A stretch of 64,000 nt of DNA from Metellina segmentata (GCA_947359465.1 OX375883.1:87910911-87974910); one strand, 5' to 3'. Numbered from the stretch's first letter, positions 54,085 through 63,997 are shown. Notes: generated by a model not told the origin, from the sequence alone. Made by a program: numbers and translations.

Positions 54085-54165
54085 ACAACAAACTCGCAAT
54101 CCTCCAATTGTTTATCCGTTACTCTACCAACTGGGCTATTGTGGCCCTCTGCGCCCCTTTTGATG
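54085..54165 (-). repeat. tRNA-derived SINE-like head
   Basis: The minus strand has TAGCCCAGTTGG (A box, plus-strand 54127-54138) followed about 35 bases on by GGATTGCGAGTTTGTTG, a decayed B box. Spacing and the intervening GTAGAG fit a tRNA-derived promoter. No cloverleaf folds, so it is not a tRNA gene. Confidence 0.5.
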
Positions 54166-54218
54166 GTTGATACAAAACGTTGAAAGAAGTGATTTAAAGT
54201 TTTGATACCGGGAACCAA

Positions 54219-54550
54219 GCTATTGTGAAAGCAAAAGCGTCACTGAACAACTCTTCCCTGTGGTCCAACATCTGGCTTCCGTCAGATACAATTTTAGCAA
54301 TTTGCCTGATTTATTTACCACTCTGGAAAGTAGGGGAATGGATTTGTGTAATTCTGTGGCTCTGATCGATGACTTGATTACGAATAGTAAATATTGGAAC
54401 GGGCCCATCAGGGAAAGCATGAGGAAGAAGCTGGATGTGGTACTGAAAAGAAATCCTGGATGGCAGACTGCTCAGGCTGTGTCAAAGATTTTGAATGGAG
54501 AGGTTGTACCAGAATGTGAGTTGACGGACCCCCCAAAAAATAAAAATTAA
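54219..54550 (+). pseudogene. CGGBP1-like repeat protein, C-terminal fragment
   Basis: A plus-strand frame of 96 codons from 54260 (open further upstream as TEQLFPV) reads VQHLASVRYNFSNLPDLFTT, LESRGMDLCNSVALIDDLIT and KKLDVVLKRNPGWQTAQAVS, ending PPKNKN. The spacing of the leucines and the VL-KNPG block resemble the C-terminal part of CGGBP1-like, hAT-related proteins. This is a weak, remembered similarity. A stop follows at 54548. Confidence 0.4.
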
Positions 54551-54599
54551 TTATATTTATTTTTGTTTGTTAAGAAGACACAGTTCGGAGAGTAAATCG

Positions 54600-54828
54600 A
54601 AATGCCTCGGACACGATCAGTACAAGTATGTCCCGTATTTGGAATGGCTAAAATAATGAGCCTCACATGCTTCCAACATATGCAGATGTTATGAATTATT
54701 ATTTTTATACAGAAATATTGTAAAACAGATGCTAGTATGGCTGGTGTATGTTCAATTTTAATTAAAAAGCTTAAAGGATTATGGGGTAAAAGTTCGATTC
54801 CAACTGTAACAAACCAACAAATAATATA
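54600..54828 (+). pseudogene. repeat-borne protein 'K', N-terminal piece
   Basis: Plus-strand codons give MPRTRSVQVCPVFGMAKI and, after a shift, PTYADVMNYYFYTEI and SILIKKLKGLWGKSSIPTVT. The YADVM...LW-K-x-SIPTV pattern opens a family of repeat-borne proteins in arthropods whose role is unknown to me. The frame stops where the Tc1 element (54829) begins and resumes at 58722. Confidence 0.5.
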
Positions 54829-56184
54829 CACTCATTGCCATGAAGGTACATGTCGGCCAGATATGCAAATGATTAGAAAGGCAGCGTGATTGCGCGATGC
54901 CACTAGAGGGGGTTGAACTTCGTTCTCCTTGGAGTATAAAACAGGTAACCAGAGCTTGTTTGAGTGTACTTAAACTTTTGCAAAGGAAACGCTGAGGTAG
55001 ACATGCCGTTACGTCGCCATCGAAAACAATATGAGCAGCTGTCAGAGTTCGAGAGGGGAAGAATCCATCGGGATGATGGAAGCTGGGTGGTCAGATCGGC
55101 GAGTAGCTCGTCAAATAGGCCGTTCTGATTTTACTGTGAGAACGTGTTGGGACCAGTGGACAGAAGAGACGTCATTTACACGGCGACCAGGCTCAGGACG
55201 CCCTCGACAAACCAGTAGTCGAAAAGACTGTCACATCATACGAAACGCACGCGTAGAGCCAACTGCCTCATTGGCCGCTATATCCAGACACAGGCAGCAC
55301 CTTCACTACGGGGCCCTGTGTCTTCCCAAACCATCGCAAGGCGTCTGGCTGAGGGACATCTGGTATCGCGGCGCCCATTACTTGTGCTGCCAATAACACC
55401 CACCCACCGACGCCTCTGTTTGGAGTGGTGTCGCTCACGACGGGATTGGACTGCAGTGGAATGGAACGAGGTCGTCTTCAGCGACGAATCTAAATTCAAT
55501 TTGAGCAGTGATGACAATCGTGTTCGTGTGGATGCCCCGTGATGAACGCCTCAATCCTGCATTCGCTTTACAGCGACACACCGCTCCCACAGCTGGTGTG
55601 ATGGTATGGAGTGCCATTGCTTACGATATACGGTCACCCCTAATATTGATCCATGGCACAATGACAGCCCAGCGGTACGTCCATGACATCCTTCAGCCAC
55701 ATGTGATGCCACCCATGGCAGGGCTCCCAGGAGCCATTTTTCAACAAGACAATGCTCGGCCACACACAGCAAGGATGTCACAAGACTGCCTGCGCCGTAT
55801 TACCACCCTTCCCTGGCCTGCTCGATCCCCAGATTTGTCACCAATCGAGCATATCTGGGATCATTTGGGATGGGAAGTTGGACACCCTACGAGTTTGGTC
55901 GAACTAGAGGAGCGTTTACAGCAACTGTGGAACGAGATGTCTCAGGGCATCATACGGAACTTGTATGCCTCAATGCCCGCTCGTATCGCATCGTGCATTC
56001 GCGCTGGAGGGGGTCCAACAGAGTACTAAAACTTCAGTTCATTTGTACTTTTTTCTGCAATAAATGATCGGTTTTCTTTGATTTTCTAATAACTTTCTTA
56101 TATCAAAGTAGTACTTACATGTGTAAAATTTCGTTTCATTTTGACGACTTTTTCTTGGTGCGCAAATTTTTATGGCAATGAGTG
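54829..56184 (+). mobile_element. Tc1-like transposon with TIRs and TA duplication (Tc1-b)
   Basis: A 1356-bp element bounded by CACTCATTGCCATGAAGG and its inverted partner TTTTTATGGCAATGAGTG. TA dinucleotides flank it (54827-54828 and 56185-56186). It carries one transposase gene on the plus strand. Both ends are present and well preserved, so it is young relative to its host repeat. Confidence 0.9.
55003..56029 (+). pseudogene. Tc1-b transposase, three frameshifts
   Basis: ATG at 55003 (MPLRRHRKQYEQLSEFERGR), then frame changes near 55065, 55320 and 55515. Pieces: a helix-turn-helix part with MEAGWSDRRVARQIGRSDFT and RRPGSGRPRQTS (GRPR hook), then RRDWTAVEWNEVVFSDESKF (first Asp), GLPGAIFQQDNARPHTARMS (second Asp) and PARSPDLSPIEHIWDHLG (Glu). 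The DD34E triad is thus complete in pieces. The last 173 codons (55508-56029) are open to the natural stop. Confidence 0.9.
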
Positions 56185-56499
56185 TATATTAGGGTGTCCC
56201 TTATATGGGCGAAATTTTTTTTTTTTTTTTGCAGTTATCAAAACGCATACTTTTTAATTCTTTTTAAGATACTAAGCCTTACTTAAATACAAAATTTCAA
56301 CTTCCTATGTTAATGTTAACCCGTGCCGACAGGGCCCCAAAGATTATGGAAATAGACGTTTTTGAACAGATCTTAATATGAAGCTAGGTCATAGCAACTA
56401 TGCATATTGTAGGTAAATATTGATTTAATGACAAATTTAAGTAATGCTTTTAATTATTAAAAAATAAAGTTACACATAGTTATTCAGGATACTTTCATT

Positions 56500-57900
56500 T
56501 TAAGGTCTTTTTTTTACAGTCTGGATACATTTTAATATGTTCTTGCACACAGCGTAATAAAAACTGTTTCTGTTCTTCTTGTGCGTTAATTAAACCATGG
56601 AAGGCTTGCATTAGCTTTCAGCTGTGTTATTTACTGCTTTTAAGCTAAAATTCTTATTTTTAGCTTCCACAAGGGCTGCATTTTCTTCCCACGAAGATAC
56701 GTTTTCTTGGAGGAAGCTGCTGTCAATTTTTAATCTTGAAAACAAATATTTGTTCTTTATGGATACGAAATCACTCAATTATTTCCCTAAAACAATAAGA
56801 AAAATTACTATCACAAGAAAATTAACTGAATTTAAAATAACAGATCAAACAAAACTCTCATCGTATAAAGATACAGGCATTCCCAAAATCATATTAACTT
56901 TCTTTTAGTAAGTTCGCTACAATATTCGCCTTGGTTTGTAAATAAACAATAGCATCAAAGAGTGATAATACGGCTATTTCCTCTGATAAATACCACTGGT
57001 GTTTATTGAACTTGCTCAGGGCCGCTTTGGAAATCAATTTGTCAACTGTTTAATACTCTTTTAACGTCTTTAAAAAACGCATATCTTGATTCTGCGCCTT
57101 CACCGCCAAACTGCATCCAAGCCAGGGTATCCACATAAACAGCCTCAATGAATAAACAAACATCTTGCAACGATCGTTTGTTCTTAACGCTTATTCTAAA
57201 CTGAGACTGCAGCAAACACATTTTCAAAGAGTAAATAGTTTTTGCCATCCATCGTGCTGGATGCATTGCGCCAGGTGGTGTGCTTTTAATTTTACTCTCA
57301 TTATCTCTTCTCAAGAAAGTAACAGATAGTTTGATCAATTCCCGATAATCGTCACGAATAATGGATTTTTGCAGTTCAAAGTTATAAAACGTCATCAATG
57401 CGTTAATGGTCGCGTCAAAAAGATGCTGTTTGGAAAAAATTTTTGCATGTTTCGATAGCATTAGGATTAATGTTTTTCCAGCTGTCTCTGAACTTTTTGA
57501 TCAGAGGAATATCGGGACTGATTGCTACTTGGTAGATCTTTGATTCAAATACAATTTTCAGAACCAGTTCATAAACAGGATGACGGCAAGCAAATAGTAA
57601 CAATTCTCTTTCTAGATTGTGTTCTAAAAGCTCACAAGCTCCATTCAAGCGGTCTTTATTAGATACTGTCGTATCACTGCACATTATTTCTACTTTATCA
57701 TTGAGGTCCCATTCTTTAAGTGCGTTTAAAACTGCTTTAGCTTCATCTTTACCGGAGGAGCTGCCCAGTTTTGGTACTGCAAGAAGATGCTCCTTCTCTC
57801 CAAATGAAATAAGGATTGTCAGGCGTTCTTCTTTAGAACTTCTCACATCCAGGCCTGGTAACAATTTTCCATCGTAATTAACGGTAACTACTTCGGGCAC
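56500..57900 (-). pseudogene. transposase-like protein with CSDTTVSNK motif
   Basis: Two frames overlap in position with a shift near 57430. The first (57900-57415) has MPEVVTVNYDGKLLPGLDVR, then WDLNDKVEIMCSDTTVSNKD and ELLLFACRHPVYELVLKIVF. The second (57461-57042) has RDNESKIKSTPPGAMHPARW and MAKTIYSLKMCLLQSQFRIS. WDGKLLP, C-x-DTT-x-SN and GAMHxARWMAK are conserved in a repeat-borne arthropod and cnidarian family; here W becomes Y and the usual G after SN is K. DGKLLP and CSDTT may supply two acids of an RNase H-like core (inference). Decay increases towards 56500. Confidence 0.55.
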
Positions 57901-58099
57901 GTTATTCTGAAAATCTGATTTGATGGACTCGCCTCACCAACTAAGAAAATGCTTTTTTTACTGTTTCTCAGTTCCATTGACATCTTCGAAACATAAAACA
58001 ATGCGTGTTAACTACCCGACAAGCCGAGAGTAAAGCACGGTTTTTCAAGATTCAGGGTTGAAGTGCCGCGCGAAGAGATTCAAGTCCAACGTCTCGAAT

Positions 58100-58375
58100 T
58101 TCTCTACCAGTATAGTGGTTAAGATGTTACCCTCTAGATAGGAAGGTTCCTGGTTCAACTTAAATTTGTCGTGGCCGAAAGTCCTCATGATGGGTTGGTG
58201 AGAAAGTTTGGAGAGTGGGGTGCCTTCTCAGGCGTTGCTTCGTCATCTGACCGTGATTCAAAATTACGAGGTGTTGTCCTCGGATCTTTCCCTTAAGGGA
58301 TTGATCCCGGACCGTCGTCAATAGCCCTTTGTATTAGTCTTGTACGACGTTAATTACAAATTACCAATTACTGCT
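58100..58375 (+). repeat. tRNA-derived SINE
   Basis: A box ATAGTGGTTAAGATG and B box TCCTGGTTCAACTTA lie about 40 bases apart. They are followed by a tail (TCTGACCGTGATTCAAAATT, CGAGGTGTTGTCC) that I remember from arachnid SINEs. Pol III promoter spacing fits. It sits inside the 2.5-kb transposon on the opposite strand. No tRNA cloverleaf. Confidence 0.6.
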
Positions 58376-58721
58376 CCAACAGGAATTCACAACTTATAAC
58401 AACGTTGCGTGTTTATGTTTTCCTAACAAGCGCATCAACTCTAACAGTCAGTCACGTGATCGGTTATTTGAACTAAATTCTGCTGGTAGTACGTAACTGC
58501 TCTGGAACCAGTCTGCTAGGAAAACTCGCCATAACTGACAAAGCAAGCACGGTGGTGCACCTACGACTCAACTTGTACGAACATGTTTCCATGTAAGTCG
58601 GCACGGGTTGCAGTGCTCCAAATAAGGTAAAAACTTATTTTCGATTGTTTTAGGGTCAAACGAACAAAACTAGAACCTATGCGTTAGAAAATAAAAACTT
58701 TGAAAAATAAGGGACACCCTA

Positions 58722-59289
58722 GTGTATATACTGGGAAAATACCATAAACATAAAGCATATAGAAATATTAAGAAACTATTAAAAAAATTGGCAAACTAAA
58801 TTTCTCGAAAAAGATAGATTTTTTTTCCTGCTGAATGAAAGTCAATTTGATATTAGCATATGTAAATGTAAGGACTTTCACAGTTGTACTTGCTAAATGA
58901 AAGTACTTAGAAAATAAAGAGCTTTTTTTAACAGATCAAGGGACATTCCGAAAAATGGTCATTGGAAATGTTGACATTAAAACCAGCAGAATGCTTGAAA
59001 AAAGATTGCAACTCATAGAAAGAGAAGCAGAGAGCCAGAACGTTCAGCTCTCTCTCTCTAAGATTGTAAAGGAAAACAATCCAAAATACTCTCTCTAATA
59101 CGGGGGCTACTTTGAGTCCTAATTAAACTTCCAAATGTAGCTCATTCTGGTGTTTCCGATAGATCGACAGCAATTGTAATAAATGCTGCTTTGAAGGATA
59201 TTGGAATAATTTCCTAGGATGATTCTTCAAATATAGTTGATCGTAGTAAAATTAGAAGAGGAAGATCAAATGAGGAAACAACCTCCATA
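58722..59289 (+). pseudogene. repeat-borne protein 'K', middle piece
   Basis: Plus-strand codons give KYHKHKAYRNIKKLLKK, FDISICKCKDFHSCTC, FLTDQGTFRKMVIGNVDIKT and SRMLEKRLQLIEREAESQ, then KLPNVAHSGVSDRSTAIVIN, ALKDIGIIS and DDSSNIVDRSKIRRGRSNEE. The DQ-x-T-x-RKM, GVSDRS and DRSKIRR blocks follow the N-terminal piece at 54600 in a family of unknown function. The protein ends at about 59285, where BEL-3 begins on the opposite strand. Confidence 0.55.
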
Positions 59290-59916
59290 TCACAAAATTG
59301 AATATACTTGTGAGGGTAAGCTTACAAACCTTTTTAAACAAGCAATTAATGCATCAGCTGTTAAATCTCTTAATACTTCGAGATGTACGGCCTTTGTAAC
59401 TAAACACACAAATATGCATACAAAAATTTTTTGGTATACACCCTTTCTCTGATTTTTAAACTTTATCAAAAAATGGCCACACAGATCTAATCCAGTTTTG
59501 GAAAATGGTTGGCTCACCCTTACTCTATCTTTAGACAAGGGTGCCATAATCTGACTGATTTCTCGTAGATTCGCCTTAAAGCATGTAACACAATTGTGTA
59601 CAATGCGCCGAGCCATATCCCGGCCGCTTAAAGCCCAATACTCTTGACGTACACTATGTAATAATGTTTGGGGTCCACAATGTAAATTTCTTAGATTGTA
59701 ATACCTAAAAATCATGTCAGTCAACTTGTGACCCTTTGGCAACAGTACAGGGTTTTTTGCATCAAGGAGTAGGTCATAGTTCTCTAGTCGTCCACCAACA
59801 CGAATGAGACCTTCATGATCTCGAAAAAGAGCTAAACTACTAAACATTTTCTCTTAAAGGCCTTTTGTCTGCTAAAAGCTTTAACTCTTTAGAGAAGTGT
59901 TGGGCCTGTACGACCC
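59286..59916 (-). pseudogene. BEL-3 integrase N-terminal part
   Basis: An open frame of 185 codons (59847-59290) reads FRDHEGLIRVGGRLENYDLL, NPVLLPKGHKLTDMIFRYYN, a zinc-binding H2C2 region (LHCGPQTLLHSVRQEYWALS, NCVTCFKANL) and the integrase start GLDLCGHFLIKF and VHLEVLRDLTADALIACLKR. The Asp of DLCGHF and VTKAVHLE are BEL-type. The second catalytic Asp and the Glu are beyond the break at 59286. The region before 59847 (HFSKELKLLADKRPLREN) joins to the Kolobok-like element at 59916. Confidence 0.85.
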
Positions 59917-59920
59917 TTAA

Positions 59921-61603
59921 GGGGACATAGTACCTTTCGGGCCAAAAATTGATCATTTTTCTGTACCATTTTCGACTCATCATAAATCAACAACCTTTAC
60001 TCATTTTTGAATGGAATTTTGATAGGTTCCATAATAATGTACTAACTTTAAAAAAATGGTAAAATATTTGTAATTCAGATAAAATATTTTTTTAAACAAC
60101 ATAAAATGTGAACACAAAAATAAAAATAATTAATTGGTTAACATCTTGCTTCCCGCAAGATAATTTTTGAAATATATACAGTAGAATCTAAATTTTTATG
60201 TCAAATTAAAGCTAAATAATACCTTTATTCTGCAAACCTCAAAATTTAAAATTATCTAGTATTTCAATATTTAAAAATAATTAAAATTTCATAAAAAATT
60301 TAAATTATTGAAATTTTTGTTTTTATCATGCTATATATTAAACTGTATGCATCTCATTAATATATTGGAGGTTCACAGAATTAAGATCCATAAGTAGAAC
60401 ATGCATGTGAAATATTATAGCTCTACAATCATAACTTTTTTCGTAATATTGTGGGAAAGTCTAAAAATCAGAAACTGAGAAAATCAAGTTTGAAGATTGA
60501 ATTTCTATTATGTAAAATATCATAAAAATCTTAGGGTTTAAAATGCTCCTGCTACATATGTAGGACCTTCTATTTCTGCCAAATGCTCATTTAAAGCTTT
60601 TTTTCTCATTCTGTGAGCCCTACGGTCCTCTAGTGTTGATGACCTACATTTAATTTCTGCACTTTTCAAACACGACAAATCAGATTTTTTAGCAGAGGTG
60701 TATGCAAAATGTCCTACCTGCAGGCCTAGACATTTCAAAATGCTCAGACGACCTGCCATTCCATCATTAAAAATTACTAATGCTTCGTTTATTAAAACGT
60801 CAACAACAGTTTTAGATGATCCGGATGTTTTCGGACAATACTTCCAAACAGTGGAATTAAAAGACCCATTAGCATTTTGTGTCTTGCCACCCAGACATTT
60901 TTTCAACAACTTGGGTGCTGATAGTTCTGCAAATGTAGGTTTAATTGCATCCATTACAGGTATTGGCAGTTTTCTTGTGTATGTAGGAAACACTTGTGTC
61001 AAATTGGGATCTTTGATACTCACACCATGACGTGGGACCGTCAGATTGTTTCCCTTGGGAATGCTAATTCCCATGAAAACGACGTTTCTTTCTGCGAAAA
61101 TCACCAGATCTACGATCTGCTTTGCCAGACATTTTAACAGGATTTATAAAATGACTATTTATATCAATAACAAAAAATCGCAACGTCTATCGAAAGCTAA
61201 GACAGAATAGAGCACATGAAAGCAGTTAGCTGTTATTCTTGGATTGTTATTCATCTTTCAATAAGTTATCTTGGTTAAAGTTATCAAGTTATCTTTCAAT
61301 TGTTATTCTTGGAGTTGAACAATTCCTTCTCCCAGTTAAATAAATGTATTACATAGATCAGCAGAGTGGCTGAATATAAAATAATTACAAGTATGCCTTC
61401 CATTCCGAAACCGAAACTAACTACATTCGACTCACTATCACAAGGTCAGTCAGTAATGACATTTACGTTTTTTATTGCTGTAAGCGTAATTTTCGTCGGA
61501 TTTCGCTGCGGTTTGTTTTAAAATGCTCCCAACATTCCAAATTATTTTTTAAAAATACTTTTGAAAAATCGATTTTTTGAAGGGTACAAGGTACTATGTC
61601 CCC
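59921..61603 (-). mobile_element. TTAA-flanked transposon with 16-bp TIRs (Kolobok-like)
   Basis: GGGGACATAGTACCTT at 59921-59936 is perfectly inverted at 61588-61603, with TTAA on both sides (59917-59920 and 61604-61607). The element is 1683 bp and encodes a transposase of the same type as 14348-15290 on the minus strand. It interrupts BEL-3. TTAA duplication, GGG termini and this transposase are the marks I know for Kolobok-like transposons. Confidence 0.8.
60538..61104 (-). CDS. Mutator/Kolobok-like transposase C-terminal part
   Basis: A 188-codon frame. From its middle it reads LPIPVMDAIKPTFAELSAPK, LLKKCLGGKTQNANGSFNST and VWKYCPKTSG, then INEALVIFNDGMAGRLSILK and KCLGLQVGHFAYTSAKKSD. 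This is the C-terminal third of the PF20700-type transposase. NANGSFN replaces the usual N-x-NES-N, so the likely catalytic Glu is Gly here, and the copy should be inactive. It ends AEIEGPTYVAGAF; relatives end with a Y-x-AG-x-F/Y tail. N-terminal sequence is absent: the element is internally deleted. Confidence 0.7.
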   Translation of the reverse strand: MIFAERNVVFMGISIPKGNNLTVPRHGVSIKDPNLTQVFPTYTRKLPIPVMDAIKPTFAELSAPKLLKKCLGGKTQNANGSFNSTVWKYCPKTSGSSKTVVDVLINEALVIFNDGMAGRLSILKCLGLQVGHFAYTSAKKSDLSCLKSAEIKCRSSTLEDRRAHRMRKKALNEHLAEIEGPTYVAGAF

Positions 61604-61607
61604 TTAA

Positions 61608-62303
61608 GATAAACTTGACTCTCTCCAGTTCACTTCTCTGAAGGGGACCACTATGAACTCTGCCTTTACAATCGTCAATAAATCTAAAAACGAATGCAAT
61701 TACTCTTATTAGCTTAAGATAAGAGTTAGTTATATCAAAATTTCAGTCATGGATGGAACTGAGAAGTGTTAAGTTGTCTTTAACTCGGAACCCAGCGGTT
61801 TCACTCTGCCAGGTTTCAAAAGCTCAAGAAACTCTTGAGCCCCAATAATATATCCACTTCCCCTGGTTTATTAAAATTTTCATCTGCCAACCTTATGTTT
61901 TCTAATTCCAGATGACTTATTTCAAAATAATGCGCGGGTTCAAAATCCGTAATGTTTGGAACAACTAGCAGTTCTACAAATCTTTCATAGCTACCATCCC
62001 GATTAGAAATCCTAGTTTTTATTGAGGTATCCACAACCGAGGTAGCATTATTTAATTCAGAAACCACGACTCTCTGTTTATTTAGTTTTAAATCTAATTT
62101 TTTCACGTAACGTTTAGATACAAAGCACGATTGACTACCGTTGTCTAGTAAGGCTTGCGCAGCGTGATACCTCCCAAACTTATCTGCCACTTGTATCGTA
62201 GCGGTACTCAGCAAAACCAATTTAGAACCTACATCCTTAGCGTTTGTCGCAGCAAACGTTTTTACTTCAGTCTGATTAAAATAATTTTCCCTTGGACTAA
62301 ATA
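61608..62303 (-). pseudogene. BEL-3 aspartic protease region (DUF1758-like)
   Basis: The minus-strand frame has GSKLVLLSTATIQVADKFGR, HAAQALLDNGSQSCFVSKRY (D-N-G in place of D-S/T-G), INDFEPAHYFEI-like text and NFNKPGEVDILLGL. LLDNGSQ is the protease active-site region of BEL/Pao polyproteins. After LKSFLSF the text passes within about 150 bases to the end of the RNase H-integrase linker (IAFVFRFI), so the entire RT and RNase H are missing. Confidence 0.8.
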
Positions 62304-62445
62304 CATATAATTTTAAGTAGTATTCATCCATTATGTTTTGACTCATTTCACTTTATTGTTATATTATATATTTGATTTTTTATCTTGAGTTTGGCATAAT
62401 ATGTCCCAAGAGGATTCAATGCCACAAAATCATATCCAATCCAAT
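62304..62445 (+). mobile_element. LINE (family T) 142-bp tail with 15-bp target duplication
   Basis: Only the LINE 3' UTR, hairpin (TTGGCATAATATGTCCCAAG...) and tail ATCCAATCCAAT are present. Perfect 15-bp flanks CCCTTGGACTAAATA lie at 62289-62303 and 62446-62460. The insert lies in BEL-3 between protease and gag. Confidence 0.9.
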
Positions 62446-62460
62446 CCCTTGGACTAAATA

Positions 62461-62842
62461 CCTGAGCACTGGGGTTAAAATTTGTTGCCCTCTGCAATAC
62501 ACGATTTTCAGCCACTGCTGCAGGTCGATTATCATCAAAATGCTCAGTAAAATATAAATAAATAATTGTGTTTCTTTTTACAAACTCCGCAGTGTAGCTT
62601 AGACCTACATGAGGAGTTCTTGTGATTGGAGAAACAATTATAGCACTACTTATTTTGTTGAACTACGTCAACTCTTTCTTTCACCGACAGTTTTTCAAAA
62701 AAAGGGACACTGATTCAAATAATGCGAGTCATTTTTGCACATAACGCATTTTGGAGCTTTAACCTCAGACACAAAGGTTTTAGAAACATACTATGATCCA
62801 TAAAACTTATTATCCTTATTTGCTTCGTTCCCCGTCCCACGG
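62461..62842 (-). pseudogene. BEL-3 gag end with CCHC knuckles
   Basis: Minus-strand frames give KCVMCKNDSHYLNQCPFFEK, then LSVKERVDVVQQNK, CYNCFSNHKNSSCRSKLHCG and VCKKKHNYLFI. These are the CCHC knuckles at the end of BEL gag, in the order expected before the protease. The start is cut by a LINE at about 62843. Confidence 0.75.
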
Positions 62843-63681
62843 CCCCCAGGGGGATTCCTTCTTTAGGTTTGTACGGGCTTCACAAACCCGGGGTACCTGA
62901 GTGATCTTTTCCTTTCCCAGGGGTTTACTTTCTTTGGTAAACATGGGGGTCGCGCTCCCGGGACACCCAAGCGATCTTTCTCTATCTTTATCCCACTACT
63001 CTATCCCCCTCCCCTCCTTTTTCCCCCCTTTTCTAGACCTGCGAATCGAAAAAATAAATGAAAATATTTAATTAATTTGAATATATGTTTATTATATAAT
63101 TTTTTTAACAGAAAAACCTTTAGTTTTCTTTATTTTTGTTCCATCTGATGATACAATTTATTTAAATTTGCAACTTAGTTTATTTTTTTCTGAATTATTA
63201 TTTAAATGGTTGAACTTTTATTTCATTCATTTGAATTTTTTTTAATTATTTCTAAAAATGTCAGTACGTTTTTTCTGACCCGCATGTTTGCCGTGTGCGG
63301 CGTCCCGTATCGGGGGAAAGTGGGATCCTGGGGTACCTGATGCGTACCCTTTGGCCCATGCTTCAACGTAGACAGGTGGCTGGAGTGAGCCCGCTCTGGT
63401 CAATCGGCTCACTCAATGTCTCTGGGGTTCATCACTTCAGAGCGCTTAGTCCCTCTGTCGTGCTGAATTCCATTATTTTTCAGTTTTTAAGGGTTAGTGC
63501 TGCAGCTAGGGATGCCCTGGGTGAACTGGCGGATCCACATCCCGACGCTGTAACGCTATATTCTGGCGTTACCCCTGAAGCAGCCCCGAGATCTGTTGCT
63601 CGTCAACTGCCGGGTGCTGCTTTCCCTTGTTGGGCTCCATGGTGGGCGGGGGCACCCCAGAAAGAACATTTAATTTTTCAC

Positions 63682-63792
63682 ATGGATCCTTTAACCCCGT
63701 GCCCCGACGGAGGCCTTATTCCGTCAAACCTACATGACGAAACTATGACAGTCAATCGACAGAAATCCCCCAGCGTCTATCGATATGATTGA
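63682..63792 (+). pseudogene. LINE ORF1 start (short)
   Basis: The ATG at 63682 opens MDPLTPCPDGGLIPSNLHDE and stops after YRYD. The start position and first residues match ORF1 of the LINE at 53256 (MDPK). Only 36 codons remain. Confidence 0.5.
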
Positions 63793-63997
63793 AAAAAGCG
63801 GCTTGGCAAATAGCGCGCTTATCTGTGGTTTGGCAAGTAGAGCAGTGTGGCTTAAAAAACAGTGTTATGTCCGTTTGAGACATAACAGAACGTTGGGTTA
63901 AATTAGTAACTGAATTATCAAGTGTAGTATGTGGTACAGAGGTACTAGATGGATTTATTCGGTCAAGAATTGCTTCTAGACTTGCTTTACCCCACTA
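63754..63997 (-). other. unassigned open stretch at the window edge
   Basis: A minus-strand frame is open from 63994 to a TGA at about 63754, with ASLEAILDRINPSSTSVPHT, ITLFFKPHCSTCQTTDKRAI and CQ. One Cys-x2-Cys pair is visible. I do not recognise it, and it has no start in the window. Its last part overlaps the LINE leader ORF, so part may be chance. Confidence 0.3.

Larger units (their letters stand above)
56190..58721 (-). mobile_element. 2.5-kb DNA transposon with 15-bp TIRs
   Basis: TAGGGTGTCCCTTAT at 56190-56204 is perfectly inverted at 58707-58721. The transposase-like frames (56500-57900) are on the minus strand between them, so this is an autonomous-type element. A SINE lies inside. 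A clear target duplication was not found: the left side is TATATAT-like and the right side GTGTATAT. It sits inside protein K, next to Tc1-b. Confidence 0.75.

Noticed and set aside
54085..54165. Possible tRNA gene on the minus strand (A box TAGCCCAGTTGG)
   Set aside because: The B box is decayed and arms do not pair; it is kept as a SINE-like head only.
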